Shown here one piece after another: positions 33,328 through 42,079 of a DNA stretch of 64,000 bases (position 1 is the stretch's first letter; every line of letters begins with the position of its first letter). The stretch is from assembly GCA_021818905.1 (NCBI GenBank), contig JAKASS010000002.1:53460-117459 (forward strand), read 5' to 3'. The position numbers were made by a program, and so were the translations under genes. This stretch comes from Nanobdellota archaeon (GTDB lineage Archaea > Nanobdellota > Nanobdellia > Parvarchaeales > Parvarchaeaceae). The notes beneath the pieces are model-generated. The model was not told the DNA's origin. It did not search any database and saw nothing but the letters and a program-made list of their open reading frames with translations.

Positions 33328-34398
33328 ATGAAAGCGGGAGAAAAGGAGTCAGAGGCGATAATTGACTTCATAAAAGCCAACGATGACTTCTCGATTTTTT
33401 ACCATCTGGATGGCGATGGCATAACAAGCGCGGCCATACTTGCCCAGGCCATAGAAAAACTCGGCAAAAGATTACATGGCGTAAGGCCGACTAATTATGA
33501 AGACTTTGAAAACGGCATAAATCTATCGGATTTTAGCGACACCATAGTAATCTGCGACTTGCAAGTGCTAGAAAGCTATATACCCGAGCTAAAAGCCAAA
33601 AATCTTTGCGTGATAGACCACCATGAGGTCATAAATCATGCTGGCATCATCTACATAAACCCAAAAATGTGGGGAGACCTCACTTATACCCCGTGTGCCC
33701 TATTGACCTATCGATTATTCGAAAAATTCGTGCCGGAATCGGATTGGGTCTCGGCTATCGGGCTTGTAAGTGACGCGGGCGGAAAAGAAAACGACAAATG
33801 GCTCCGCGAAGTCGCTGGAAAATACGGCGTCAAACTAAAAGACGACGAATACCTTTACGACAACGAATTTGGCTTGGTGGCTTCCATGCTGAATTCTATG
33901 ACGTTGCAATATGGGCGTGAGGGTGCGGACGAGGCGCTGGGGATCCTGCTTCAGACTAGGTCACTGAACGAATTGCTGGCCAACCAGAAGCTGGTCTCTG
34001 CCAACAACAACGCAAAGAAAGAGGTATACAGACTAAGGGAAGACTTTGAAAACAAAAAAGAAGCTTATGGCGACCTAATATATTTCTTCGATGTGCCTTC
34101 CATAAAAAAACGCTATTCTTCGTCGGTGATAACCCCGTTGAGCATGGAAAAAGGTTATTACGGAAAGATCCTGGTGTTTATGACCCGGGTAAACAGTGAT
34201 ACGATGCGCGTGAATATAAGGGCAAACGGCCTGGACGTAAAGCTTCCGCACGCTTTGAGGGGGATATTTACGAAAATCAAGGGCAATGGCGGTGGGCACG
34301 ACCCTGCGGCCGGCGCTTCGATAAGGCCGCAAGACAAGGATAAATTTAAGACCCTCTTCGCAGAAGAAATAAGAAAACAGCTTGATAAAAAGCTTTAG
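33328..34398 (+). CDS. DHH-family RecJ-like phosphoesterase
   Basis: 356 residues of the DHH-DHHA1 superfamily, which includes RecJ, archaeal GAN and nano-RNases. Motif I HLDGDGITSAAIL (with a Gly-Asp change from the usual DADG), motif II ICDL, motif III VIDHH, motif IV SDAGG, and the DHHA1 motif GNGGGHDPAAGA. It probably acts as a 5'-3' exonuclease or oligonucleotide phosphodiesterase on single-stranded DNA or RNA. It lies just behind the double metallophosphoesterase and may share its transcript. Confidence 0.85.
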   Translation: MKAGEKESEAIIDFIKANDDFSIFYHLDGDGITSAAILAQAIEKLGKRLHGVRPTNYEDFENGINLSDFSDTIVICDLQVLESYIPELKAKNLCVIDHHEVINHAGIIYINPKMWGDLTYTPCALLTYRLFEKFVPESDWVSAIGLVSDAGGKENDKWLREVAGKYGVKLKDDEYLYDNEFGLVASMLNSMTLQYGREGADEALGILLQTRSLNELLANQKLVSANNNAKKEVYRLREDFENKKEAYGDLIYFFDVPSIKKRYSSSVITPLSMEKGYYGKILVFMTRVNSDTMRVNIRANGLDVKLPHALRGIFTKIKGNGGGHDPAAGASIRPQDKDKFKTLFAEEIRKQLDKKL

Positions 34399-34423
34399 AT
34401 AGTTAAAAAAAGCATACAATGAC

Positions 34424-35020
34424 ATGGTAGTAAGATCGGTTTTACTTTGCGTGCATGGTTACACAAACCAACCGAAAGAATCTCACAGGCCATGGAAAAA
34501 GGTTGTGAGCGATCGATTGCATACTGCGCATAAATTGGCAGAATTTTTCAATGCGACCGGTGTTGTTACCTACTTAGTATTGTCCGGTGGCGCAATAAAT
34601 AATGGAAACGTGGAAGCGGACGTGATTTATGAACACGCAAAGACCGAATTTCCAGATATCTTCAAGCTAGTGACAGACGTTATACTCGAAAGAGAATCTA
34701 AAAACACACAAGAAAACGTGGATGAAATTTTAAAATGGGCGATAAAGAAAAACGCGGCGATAGTCGCAATAAGCAGTAAAGACCACGCTTCTCGAGTCAT
34801 AAATGACTGGGGCTACGATAAAAACAGACACGAGCATTTGATTTTAGTTTCTCCATCTAACGAACCATATAGCAAACCCGGAATCAAGAAAAGGCCGCTT
34901 GTCATAGAACCTCCTTTTTGGGCGTATGAAGAGCTTAAATATATATTTAAAATACCAAAAGAAAAATGGGCCGAAGTTAAAAAATTAATAAATGATGCTG
35001 TAGAATTCGGATTAAAATAA
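34424..35020 (+). CDS. DUF218 (YdcF/SanA-like) family protein
   Basis: 198 residues. SRLHTAHKLAEFF-type helix (here DRLHTAHKLAEFF), VVTYLVLSGGAIN and ILERESKNTQENVDEI are the signature features of DUF218, a Rossmann-like domain related to bacterial SanA/ElyC. No signal peptide or membrane helix is seen, so it is a cytosolic type. Biochemical role not established. Confidence 0.8.
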   Translation: MVVRSVLLCVHGYTNQPKESHRPWKKVVSDRLHTAHKLAEFFNATGVVTYLVLSGGAINNGNVEADVIYEHAKTEFPDIFKLVTDVILERESKNTQENVDEILKWAIKKNAAIVAISSKDHASRVINDWGYDKNRHEHLILVSPSNEPYSKPGIKKRPLVIEPPFWAYEELKYIFKIPKEKWAEVKKLINDAVEFGLK

Positions 35021-35072
35021 GTCGTTACTAAGATTTTCTTTTAGCTGAAGCGTACTACTTTCATGCAAAGTC

Positions 35073-35342
35073 TTAAAAGTCTGGCATCCTTGAAAGGTCA
35101 ACTATCGACATCTCTGCGTCTTTGAACTTGCCGAACTCTGCCTCCAATTTTGAAGTCCCTTCCAATTCTTCCACTATGAGCGTGACCATTATGACATTTA
35201 AACCAAACGCTAGCGGCTGTATCTCTATCTTGTATACTGCGCCGTGCTTGGCGAGGAAGTCCTTCACTTTTACCTTAAGCTGGTCTATATTTTCAGAGAC
35301 GTCCTTCGGAAGCGCTTTTACTTTTAACACTACTTTCGCCAT
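35073..35342 (-). CDS. ef1b: Translation elongation factor aEF1B (EF-1 beta)
   Basis: 89-residue guanine nucleotide exchange factor for aEF1A, an alpha-beta sandwich. KALPKDVSENIDQLK, VYKIEIQPLAFGLNVIMVTLIVEE and a C-terminus ending MPDF are typical for the family. It is four bases from the zinc-ribbon gene on the same strand. Confidence 0.92.
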   Translation of the reverse strand: MAKVVLKVKALPKDVSENIDQLKVKVKDFLAKHGAVYKIEIQPLAFGLNVIMVTLIVEELEGTSKLEAEFGKFKDAEMSIVDLSRMPDF

Positions 35343-35346
35343 AATC

Positions 35347-35532
35347 TTAAGGCCCTACTAATCCGCATACAGGACAAGTGAATTCTGTGCCCTTTATCCT
35401 GCATTTGCCGCACCTTACTACGGTATTGTTACAGTTAGAACACTTGAATATTACAGAGTCTTTGATTACCGATATGTCTCTGCCACATGAATTGCAGAAG
35501 TACTCTTTATTCTGTTCTTTTTCTTCTCCCAT
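35347..35532 (-). CDS. Zinc-ribbon RNA-binding protein (HVO_2753-like)
   Basis: 61 residues with four CxxC-type pairs (CNSC, CSNC, CGKC, CPVC), i.e. two zinc sites, as in the small archaeal zinc ribbons usually next to aEF1B. This linkage is widely conserved and supports a translation-related role. Confidence 0.75.
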   Translation of the reverse strand: MGEEKEQNKEYFCNSCGRDISVIKDSVIFKCSNCNNTVVRCGKCRIKGTEFTCPVCGLVGP

Positions 35533-35619
35533 TCGTAATTCTATTGCATTTATCTATTTATAACTTTCTTTTGAGCCGCCCAAATAGATATTTATGATAG
35601 CGCAGATTAGTCTTCTTAT

Positions 35620-36012
35620 ATGGCTAAATCCTTCACTAAAGGACCTACAATAAAGGCGGGTTTGATAAAACAAGTTATACTTGTAAGAAAGGACCTAAAA
35701 ATGGGGGTTGGCAAGGTCGCCGCCCAGGCTTCACATGCAAGTCTTTCTAGCTACCTAGAAGTAAACCGACTATATCCTGCGGTAGCTGAAAAATGGCTTT
35801 CTGAAGGCCAGACGAAGATAGTATTGAAAGTAAATGATGAAAAAGAAGCCGAAGAAGTAAAGCGTAAGCTTAGGGAAGCTAAGATACCATTTAAAGCCGT
35901 GAAGGATGCCGGCCAGACACAGGTGCCGCCAGGCACAGAAACGGCGATAGGCGTAGGCCCTTATTATGAGAAGGAAATAGATAAAGTAACTGGTGAAATG
36001 GGGCTTTTTTGA
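35620..36012 (+). CDS. pth2: Peptidyl-tRNA hydrolase, archaeal/eukaryal type (Pth2)
   Basis: Recycles peptidyl-tRNA that drops off ribosomes. KQVILVRKDLKMGVGKVAAQASHASL with the catalytic core, DAGQTQVPPGTETAIGVGP and the final helix are diagnostic. 130 residues with a short basic N-terminal extension. Confidence 0.95.
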   Translation: MAKSFTKGPTIKAGLIKQVILVRKDLKMGVGKVAAQASHASLSSYLEVNRLYPAVAEKWLSEGQTKIVLKVNDEKEAEEVKRKLREAKIPFKAVKDAGQTQVPPGTETAIGVGPYYEKEIDKVTGEMGLF

Positions 36013-36022
36013 TACTATATAT

Positions 36023-36367
36023 ATGTCTAATCCACTATATCTGATACTTTTAGCGATAGACTACTACAATCCATTAATTTTATATTTATTCATAGCGATA
36101 ATCATAGCAGGAACAGCATTTACATATCTATACAAGCTTAGGATAGGCCTGATTACGACAATATTTATGTCTGCATTTTTCTACGGTATAGGAATCACTG
36201 CCTTTTACGTTTACGTTCCATTAGCCGCGTCGATAGTATTATTGTTTTTAGATCTTTTTGGCCTCAAGAACCTAAGCAGGGATTTTGAAAATTCAGTTAA
36301 TTGGTTATATCTTTATTACAGATCCAAAAGGGCCAAAAAACCAAAGCAAAACATAAAAAACTTATAA
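36023..36367 (+). CDS. Small multi-pass membrane protein
   Basis: 114 residues from ATG 36023; an upstream in-frame start would overlap pth2. Three or four hydrophobic segments are followed by a basic cytosolic tail (RSKRAKKPKQNIKNL). A TATA-like tract at 36013-36023 lies too close for a leaderless start, so it may be read from the pth2 transcript. No family recognised. Confidence 0.5.
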   Translation: MSNPLYLILLAIDYYNPLILYLFIAIIIAGTAFTYLYKLRIGLITTIFMSAFFYGIGITAFYVYVPLAASIVLLFLDLFGLKNLSRDFENSVNWLYLYYRSKRAKKPKQNIKNL

Positions 36368-36393
36368 GGTTGAAAGTTATTACTGTTAATAAA

Positions 36394-36464
36394 GCATCGG
36401 TAGTCAAGCGGTAAGACACCACCCTGCCACGGTGGAGGCCCGGGTCCGAATCCCGGCCGATGCA
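36394..36464 (+). tRNA. tRNA-Gly (GCC), with C55
   Basis: Perfect acceptor GCATCGG/CCGATGC, anticodon stem CCACC/GGTGG with loop CTGCCAC, T-stem CCGGG/CCCGG. The T-loop reads TCCGAAT, so position 55 is C where U (pseudouridine) is almost invariant. No intron and no encoded CCA. Confidence 0.92.
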
Positions 36465-36473
36465 TTTTTACTT

Positions 36474-36914
36474 ATGTATTTTGACGTAGACATAGAAAAA
36501 AAGCCGACGGATTGGAAAAAATTCGAAAACGATGTTTCTGAGATATTTGAAACGTTTGGCTACAAAGTATATAGAGACGTAAGATTTAAGACCTACAGCA
36601 GATTCCAAATAGACCTAATCGCTTACGATGAGAAGCGCTGCTTCTTTGTCGACTGCAAAGATCACTTGTATATAGCTCCTTCACAGGAAGAGGATTTCAT
36701 AATAAAACAGAGAGTGAGAGCTGAAAACTATATAAAATCAAAACCTGAACTGCAATACAAGAGGAAAATAATACTTCTTGTTACCAGAAACAAGACTAGT
36801 TCCCTTATTAATCACATCGAAGCTGAAGGAAAGATTTTAGGTGTAGACATAAACGGACTCCGGGGTTTATTGACAGACATCTACAAATATGAAGATGAAC
36901 TTTATTATTTTTAA
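36474..36914 (+). CDS. PD-(D/E)XK restriction-endonuclease-like protein
   Basis: 146 residues from ATG 36474; the longer open frame upstream overlaps the tRNA. WKKFENDVSEIFETFGYKVYRDVRF, QIDLIAYD and FFVDCKDH give the E...D...DxK arrangement of the Mrr-like fold, with Asp in QIDL and Asp-Cys-Lys as the catalytic strand. It sits ten bases after tRNA-Gly. It could be a repair nuclease or a solitary restriction-type enzyme; no methylase is nearby. Confidence 0.65.
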   Translation: MYFDVDIEKKPTDWKKFENDVSEIFETFGYKVYRDVRFKTYSRFQIDLIAYDEKRCFFVDCKDHLYIAPSQEEDFIIKQRVRAENYIKSKPELQYKRKIILLVTRNKTSSLINHIEAEGKILGVDINGLRGLLTDIYKYEDELYYF

Positions 36915-36923
36915 GGGCAGAGT

Positions 36924-37664
36924 TTATTCTATCCTATTTGCGAGGATAAAAGACATGTTCGCGTTAGTGCTTAGTTCATATTCTAGCTTAAGCGGATAAT
37001 TATTAGAAAATGACATCCTAACAGGTTTATCCGGATCTAGAGAAGTCAAGAACTTCGCAAGGTAGTCTATCGAGTATTTAGACCGCGTTATAGCCTCAGA
37101 TTTTACGTTGAATATCTCCCTATTATCGTTTATAGATAAGTCTTCTGTGAATTCCTTCTCCTCGCTCTTGGCGCTTAATATAACTCTCTGTCCCTCGACT
37201 GTCAAGTATAGTGAATCATCGACAAGAAAACCTGCTTTTATCGCCTCCTTTAAAAGTGCACTCAATAAAGTTACCTCGGCAGAAAATTTCAATTGCGGTA
37301 CCTTCTGCGCTGTGTAATTCTCATCTATCAATGGTATCGCAAAATGAAGTTTGTTCTTACCACTTATGTCCAAGTTCAATTTATTTTTCGAGTCCGTCAG
37401 TCGTAGCCTGTCATCTTTCTTTAGTAACTTTAGGATACTGTTTAAATCATCTAAAGACACTGACAGCTTTGTATTATTCTCAACGTTAAACGAATTGAAT
37501 AAACCTTTAGCGCCCTGGAACATTATCATTGCGATATTTGCAGGGTCCATCGCTTTTATTGAAAAGCCATCTTCGGTAAAATCTAAAGAAACGTCAGCCA
37601 TTAAACTGCCGACGGTTTCCATTATCCTCTTAAAAAGTTCGGCATCTTTAAATTCAACTTCCAT
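36924..37664 (-). CDS. pcn: Proliferating cell nuclear antigen (sliding clamp)
   Basis: Ring-shaped processivity factor. The start MEVEFKDAELFKRIMETVGSL, the SLDFTEDGFSIKAMDPANIAM loop and KLEYEL near the end match archaeal PCNA. 246 residues, two pseudo-symmetric domains. The gene start overlaps the preceding OB-fold gene by 11 bases, so they are cotranscribed. Confidence 0.95.
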   Translation of the reverse strand: MEVEFKDAELFKRIMETVGSLMADVSLDFTEDGFSIKAMDPANIAMIMFQGAKGLFNSFNVENNTKLSVSLDDLNSILKLLKKDDRLRLTDSKNKLNLDISGKNKLHFAIPLIDENYTAQKVPQLKFSAEVTLLSALLKEAIKAGFLVDDSLYLTVEGQRVILSAKSEEKEFTEDLSINDNREIFNVKSEAITRSKYSIDYLAKFLTSLDPDKPVRMSFSNNYPLKLEYELSTNANMSFILANRIE

Positions 37665-37992
37665 TATTTAATAAATTACCTCTTATGTTTAAATACTTAT
37701 TGTAATAATCGTATTCTTTTTCGGATATTTTCTCTATAGATTCTGTCCTTAATTCTACTTCATTATTATCTGCAGGCACTATCCTGCCGACCACGGTAAC
37801 AAAGGCGCCTTTCTCGGGTTTATAATTATAGTTTATAGGCGGCAGACATGTTAGTTTTTTGGATCTGTCGGATATTTCAAATGTTCCTATCTTTTCGTCG
37901 TACGACTCCACTAAACCAACTAGCCTAACTCTTATATCAGAATTTGGGTCTATAGTTTTTATTGATCTTTCCTTTATTATGTTGCTTTCCAT
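37654..37992 (-). CDS. OB-fold nucleic-acid-binding protein, RPA14-like
   Basis: 112 residues. IRVRLVGLVESYDEKIGTFEISDRSKKL and KGAFVTVVGRIVP form an OB-fold core like the small RPA subunit. It precedes and overlaps pcn, which suggests a role at the replication fork with the clamp. No zinc finger or second OB domain. Could also be a non-RPA OB protein. Confidence 0.55.
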   Translation of the reverse strand: MESNIIKERSIKTIDPNSDIRVRLVGLVESYDEKIGTFEISDRSKKLTCLPPINYNYKPEKGAFVTVVGRIVPADNNEVELRTESIEKISEKEYDYYNKYLNIRGNLLNNGS

Positions 37993-37996
37993 AATT

Positions 37997-38476
37997 TTAG
38001 GTAGATGAATTGACCGAGCTTTTTGTTACGGTTATATCAGTTATAAAAGACTTGGATAACAAGCAATTATCGTATCTAGAAGTTAGTGTCATATTTGCAG
38101 TATAGTTTCCGACAATTTGAGGGCTAGCAATCTCGTATTCTGTATAAGGCCGGCCATTTGTTTTTCCGCTGATATTTAAAATGAAGGACGGCGCCACTCG
38201 TATTTTAAGAGAAGAATGTGATAACGCTGACAAGCTTATGTTTTGGGTAACATTTCCTGTGCTGCTCACGTATATTAGGCCATACGTATACGTACCTATC
38301 AGGGCATTGATTTCTGTAGATGTATTATAGGTAAAGCCTAGTTTGACGGCTGCACAATTTGCTATCGCAGAAGAGACGGAAGATTTTGCAGGCACTGAAG
38401 TCAGATACGCGATCGCTATAAGCACAATAAAAAGAATAAGGGCTCCCACGAGTATATGAATCTGCTTCTTTGACAT
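37997..38476 (-). CDS. Membrane-anchored extracytoplasmic protein of unknown function
   Basis: 159 residues from ATG 38476 (MSKKQIH); the longer frame starts upstream of the likely promoter. One N-terminal helix (about 7-26) precedes a Ser/Thr/Asn-rich outer domain with several sequons and two Cys. The stop is four bases before the OB-fold gene. No family recognised. Confidence 0.5.
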   Translation of the reverse strand: MSKKQIHILVGALILFIVLIAIAYLTSVPAKSSVSSAIANCAAVKLGFTYNTSTEINALIGTYTYGLIYVSSTGNVTQNISLSALSHSSLKIRVAPSFILNISGKTNGRPYTEYEIASPQIVGNYTANMTLTSRYDNCLLSKSFITDITVTKSSVNSST

Positions 38477-38544
38477 AAAACTTCTATGTATTAATTTAAT
38501 TAAAACGACCACCTTAATAAATCTTTAGTTTAAATGTAGTTTAT

Positions 38545-39135
38545 ATGATTAGAATATTGGTGGATGATAAAGTTTACAGGCCGTCCGACGACTCTAGTCT
38601 GTTACTGGAAGCTACAAAGTATGCCGGGGGCGATGTACTTGATCTATGCGCTGGAAGCGGAATAATAGGCCTAAATGCCGCGGCTAAATCAAGAAAGGTG
38701 ACGCTTGTAGATATAAACAAAAATGCACTGGAGTTGATTAAGGAAAACGCAGAAATAAACAATATAAAAACCTATGAAGTCGTCCGCTCTGACCTATTTA
38801 GCAATCTTGGGGGGCGCAAATTCGATGTTATTTACATGAATCCACCCTATCTTCCAGGAAAAGTCAAAAAAGCGGATTATTTAGATATGGCCACTATAGG
38901 CGGGAAAAGAGGCTATGAGCTTACAGTAAGGGCCATAAAAAAAATCCCTGCTCATCTGAAGAAGAACGGGTTCGCTTTCATAATTTTATCGACGGCTTAT
39001 GATACGAATAAGGTTTATAAACTTCTAGAATCTATTAATTTTAAGTTTAGCGTAATAGACACTAAGAAATTCTTTTTTGAAGAATTAATTCTTATCAAAA
39101 TATATGAAAAGCGCAGGCATAGCATTTGCAAATAA
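38545..39135 (+). CDS. HemK2/Mtq2-like protein N5-glutamine methyltransferase
   Basis: 196 residues. YRPSDDSSLLLE at the N-terminus, motif I VLDLCAGSGIIGLNAA, acidic VDINKNAL, and NPPYLPG (motif IV, catalytic NPPY). In archaea and eukaryotes this group methylates the GGQ glutamine of aRF1/eRF1. The TATA-like tract upstream is divergent from the membrane protein gene. It overlaps the next gene by 32 bases. Confidence 0.82.
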   Translation: MIRILVDDKVYRPSDDSSLLLEATKYAGGDVLDLCAGSGIIGLNAAAKSRKVTLVDINKNALELIKENAEINNIKTYEVVRSDLFSNLGGRKFDVIYMNPPYLPGKVKKADYLDMATIGGKRGYELTVRAIKKIPAHLKKNGFAFIILSTAYDTNKVYKLLESINFKFSVIDTKKFFFEELILIKIYEKRRHSICK

Positions 39136-39424
39136 GCGAGTAATAGTAGCTATACTTATAAATTCCACAGTGCAAATCCATAGAGTCAAAGATGTCAATG
39201 AGGCTAAGGACATACTCTCGGTAGCAAAACCAGATGTAGTCGGAATGGACGCTAGCTCTTCCGCTATTTACGAAGATATAGAATATAGTTTTAATACTGT
39301 TAAGATAGCCAGGCCTTCCAAAGAAGATATAGACAAAGTCGTCAGCAAACTTATTATGCTTAATATAATAAAGGAAGAAGACGGGCCTGCAATAGTTTCT
39401 GCATGCCTCGCTATACAAAAATAG
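39104..39424 (+). CDS. Hypothetical protein, possible RNase H-like fold
   Basis: 106 residues overlapping the methyltransferase by 32 bases. AGIAFANKRVIVAILINSTVQIHRV...KPDVVGMDASS has the strand order and acidic residue of an RNase H-like domain (YqgF/DUF429 type), but no full active site is clear. Start ATG 39104. It ends convergently, four bases from sepF. Confidence 0.4.
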   Translation: MKSAGIAFANKRVIVAILINSTVQIHRVKDVNEAKDILSVAKPDVVGMDASSSAIYEDIEYSFNTVKIARPSKEDIDKVVSKLIMLNIIKEEDGPAIVSACLAIQK

Positions 39425-39428
39425 TTTC

Positions 39429-39821
39429 TTAAGACATTGGTTTCTGGACTAGAACGTCACCTTTTTCTACTTTCACGAAGTTTGGAACTATTAGCACATA
39501 ATCTTCATCTATACCGACTATCTGCGCTTCTGCTGCATCGGCACTTCTCTTCATCTTTGTTATTGTGCGCTTAAGCTCGTCTATGCCGCCTTTCTCTTTC
39601 AGCTCTTTAACTTTTATAAATGATAATGTCGAACCAGATCTTATATCGTTTAAAACTGAGCTTGCGTCCTCAAATTTTATAAGTGAATAATATTTTACGA
39701 ATAGTTTGGTAGTCGGCTTATCCCGTTGGTCTACCTCTAATTCTACATATTCTTTTGATTCTTCTAAGTTAACTTTCTTCTTGAATAAATTCAAGAAACT
39801 ATCGAATGATAAATCCGCCAT
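39429..39821 (-). CDS. sepF: Cell division protein SepF
   Basis: 130 residues from ATG 39821; a GTG two codons upstream is less likely. An N-terminal amphipathic stretch MADLSFDSFLNLFKKK would bind membrane, followed by the SepF/DUF552 core (KFEDASSVLNDIRSGSTLSFIKVKEL...). In FtsZ-using archaea SepF anchors the division ring. Confidence 0.75.
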   Translation of the reverse strand: MADLSFDSFLNLFKKKVNLEESKEYVELEVDQRDKPTTKLFVKYYSLIKFEDASSVLNDIRSGSTLSFIKVKELKEKGGIDELKRTITKMKRSADAAEAQIVGIDEDYVLIVPNFVKVEKGDVLVQKPMS

Positions 39822-39903
39822 ATGCACCTCGAGTCTAACTGTTTTATATAATAATATTATGATTTTACATATTTAAACCCTTTCTGTGGGCAGGCAAACG
39901 AAA

Positions 39904-39986
39904 TGCAGGAGGAGGGATTTGAACCCTCGAAGACCTGAGTCATAAGGTCCTAAGCCTTACGCGTTTGACCGCTTCGCTACCCCTGC
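39904..39986 (-). tRNA. tRNA-Leu (TAG)
   Basis: Class II tRNA with a long variable arm. Acceptor GCAGGGG/CTCCTGC, anticodon stem TAAGG/CCTTA with loop CTTAGGA (anticodon TAG), T-loop TTCAAAT, discriminator A. No intron. Confidence 0.93.
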
Positions 39987-39988
39987 TT

Positions 39989-40429
39989 TTACTTCTTTTT
40001 TATTTCTACAACATCGCCGATTGATAAACTCTTGTCTTGGACGGATTTTTTGAATAACTTCGGTACAGTCTCAAAAAGAGATATTTTCAATACTTTCTCG
40101 AGTTTGAGAGCCAGTTCTTCTGATGGCATTATTTTACCATCCAGTACCTTTTTTAGTTCATATTTTGATGCATTTATCTGGTTAGAAAGTTGCTCTAGCG
40201 TAAGGTTTTTAGACTTTAAACCTTCTTTAATCACTTCAGGAAAATCTATTCGCAATTCTTTTTCTGTCGGTCTCTCAAGTTGAGTGCGCCCGGCGCTATT
40301 CTCCTGATTGCTTACTTCTTCGATTACTCTACCAAACTTAGAGCATTTTTGACAAACATTAAGAATGGCGCCGTCTATTTCCGTCTTATAGAACCTTTCG
40401 TCGCTTAATCCGCAAAGCTCACAATTCAT
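39989..40429 (-). CDS. mbf1: Archaeal multiprotein-bridging-factor-like protein aMBF1
   Basis: 146 residues. An N-terminal zinc ribbon (CELC and CQKC) is followed by a linker and a lambda-type HTH (EGLKSKNLTLEQLSNQINASKYELKKVLDGKIMPSEELALKLEKVL), the archaeal MBF1 layout. Its start overlaps the pheT stop by four bases. Confidence 0.88.
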   Translation of the reverse strand: MNCELCGLSDERFYKTEIDGAILNVCQKCSKFGRVIEEVSNQENSAGRTQLERPTEKELRIDFPEVIKEGLKSKNLTLEQLSNQINASKYELKKVLDGKIMPSEELALKLEKVLKISLFETVPKLFKKSVQDKSLSIGDVVEIKKK

Positions 40430-42078
40430 AAGCCGAGAGAGTCTAGATATATTTCGGCCATTGATACGGGGGTCTCTATCTTAAATTCATTTAGAACCCG
40501 AGGATGTACCTCACCCATTACACCTATTTTTTTGGCCCCGTAATAAATGAATCCATCTCGACCGTCTATTAAGGCACCTGCAAATCCGTCTAGTGTCGCA
40601 TCTTTTTTTATCTTTATATTTTTATCACCGAAATTATCTCTCAATAATTTGTAGATTATTCCCTGTGTTTCAGTAATAGTAGAATCAATGTCCGAGCAGC
40701 ATATTGAAAGTCGTAATCTATTTTCAAATAATACCTCTGTCTTGTTGCTTCTTGCTAAAACAAAACCTATGTCAAAAAGTTTTTGAGGAAACTTTTTATG
40801 TAGATTATTAGACAAGAATCTTAGCATTTCTCCAAGCAGATTTGAACGTGCCATAGTTATATCCCCGCTTTTTTGTCCTATCAAAGGCGCATAATCTTCC
40901 GCTTTAATACCAGTTCTTTTGAATTGGTAGTCCTCGCTTGTAAGGACGTTAAGATCTAACTCTTGATATCCAAACCCAACTAGCAACGAAGTTATGTTGT
41001 CCAATGTCTCCGAATTTTCGGATTTCTCGCCCACTGTATATGAATGTGGTTTAACTTGCTTTATGTTTTCTACGCCGTAAAATCTGAGGATATCGTCTAT
41101 TATATCAACTTGATGTATAACGTCTTGCCTGTAAAAAGGCGGCGTTACGACCACGCCCAATTTATCCTGCAAAACTTCATAACCCATAGATTTTAAGATT
41201 TTAGAGATTTCTACGATAGACATTTCTACCCCGAGCAAGTTTAATATATTCGACTCATTTAAAAAGAATTTGTCCATTTTAAAGTCCAAATGCGTGTCGA
41301 TAACATTTCCTTCATATTTTGGCTTTATTACAGAAACCCCACCTAAAAATTGTAAGTTTAACATTAACGCTTTTGTTAGAGAGTTTACCGCATCTTTATT
41401 ATTCCCGGTTATATCTATAAGCAAGTCTCTTGTATCTTTTGTGACAGATGCGAAATCGGCATTTATTATAGGCGGCATAGCGAATATCTCTCCATCCTTT
41501 TGTTTCCATATTATCGGCTTATTTTTTAAAAGTCCGCTGTAAGCTCTACCTTTCTCGGTTTCTGAGATTATTTCCTGATAATTTTTCTTAGAATTAAAAC
41601 CAAGTGGAACAAATAAGACTTTTGAAGATTCTATTTCTTCGTAAACCACTGGAAATTTTAGTTTTGAAAAATCGAAAATCCCTATGGCCGCAGAACTTCT
41701 ATTCCTCCCAATAGTTTTGTCGAACTTATCTTGAATTGTAAGGATTTCTCCTAAATTTTCCCCTGCTGACTCGTCTAATTTTACATAAAGAAGATTAACG
41801 AAAGGCCGGTGAGTATTTTTTATTATCACATCCATCTTCTTTGAGGATACAGCTTCTGTTCTATGAACATTCACACCTATAAGCTGTCCAAGCAGATAAG
41901 CAACAGAAAACTTTGAGATTATCTCTATGCGATCTGATGTGACCTCAAAATTTAGATATTCTCCATCGCCCTCTAGGTCTATACCGTATCTAAAGCACAG
42001 GTCCTCAAAGTCTTTTCTTGAAAGTTTTTTCCTCAATAAAGCATTCATTTCGGTTATTGTAGTGTTTATCATTACCAT
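40426..42078 (-). CDS. pheT: Phenylalanyl-tRNA synthetase beta subunit
   Basis: About 550 residues of the archaeal/eukaryal PheT type, with B3/B4-like (NFEVTSDRIEIISKFSVAYLLG) and B5 domains and the catalytic-like C-terminal module (QELDLNVLTSEDYQF). ATG 42078 just behind the pheS stop is preferred over TTG 42096. Cotranscribed with pheS upstream and mbf1 downstream. Confidence 0.92.
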   Translation of the reverse strand: MVMINTTITEMNALLRKKLSRKDFEDLCFRYGIDLEGDGEYLNFEVTSDRIEIISKFSVAYLLGQLIGVNVHRTEAVSSKKMDVIIKNTHRPFVNLLYVKLDESAGENLGEILTIQDKFDKTIGRNRSSAAIGIFDFSKLKFPVVYEEIESSKVLFVPLGFNSKKNYQEIISETEKGRAYSGLLKNKPIIWKQKDGEIFAMPPIINADFASVTKDTRDLLIDITGNNKDAVNSLTKALMLNLQFLGGVSVIKPKYEGNVIDTHLDFKMDKFFLNESNILNLLGVEMSIVEISKILKSMGYEVLQDKLGVVVTPPFYRQDVIHQVDIIDDILRFYGVENIKQVKPHSYTVGEKSENSETLDNITSLLVGFGYQELDLNVLTSEDYQFKRTGIKAEDYAPLIGQKSGDITMARSNLLGEMLRFLSNNLHKKFPQKLFDIGFVLARSNKTEVLFENRLRLSICCSDIDSTITETQGIIYKLLRDNFGDKNIKIKKDATLDGFAGALIDGRDGFIYYGAKKIGVMGEVHPRVLNEFKIETPVSMAEIYLDSLGL

Positions 42079-42079
42079 A

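Noticed and set aside
36432-36473. Longer N-terminus for the Mrr-like nuclease.
   Set aside because: The extension would be encoded by the tRNA-Gly; ATG 36474 is the better start.
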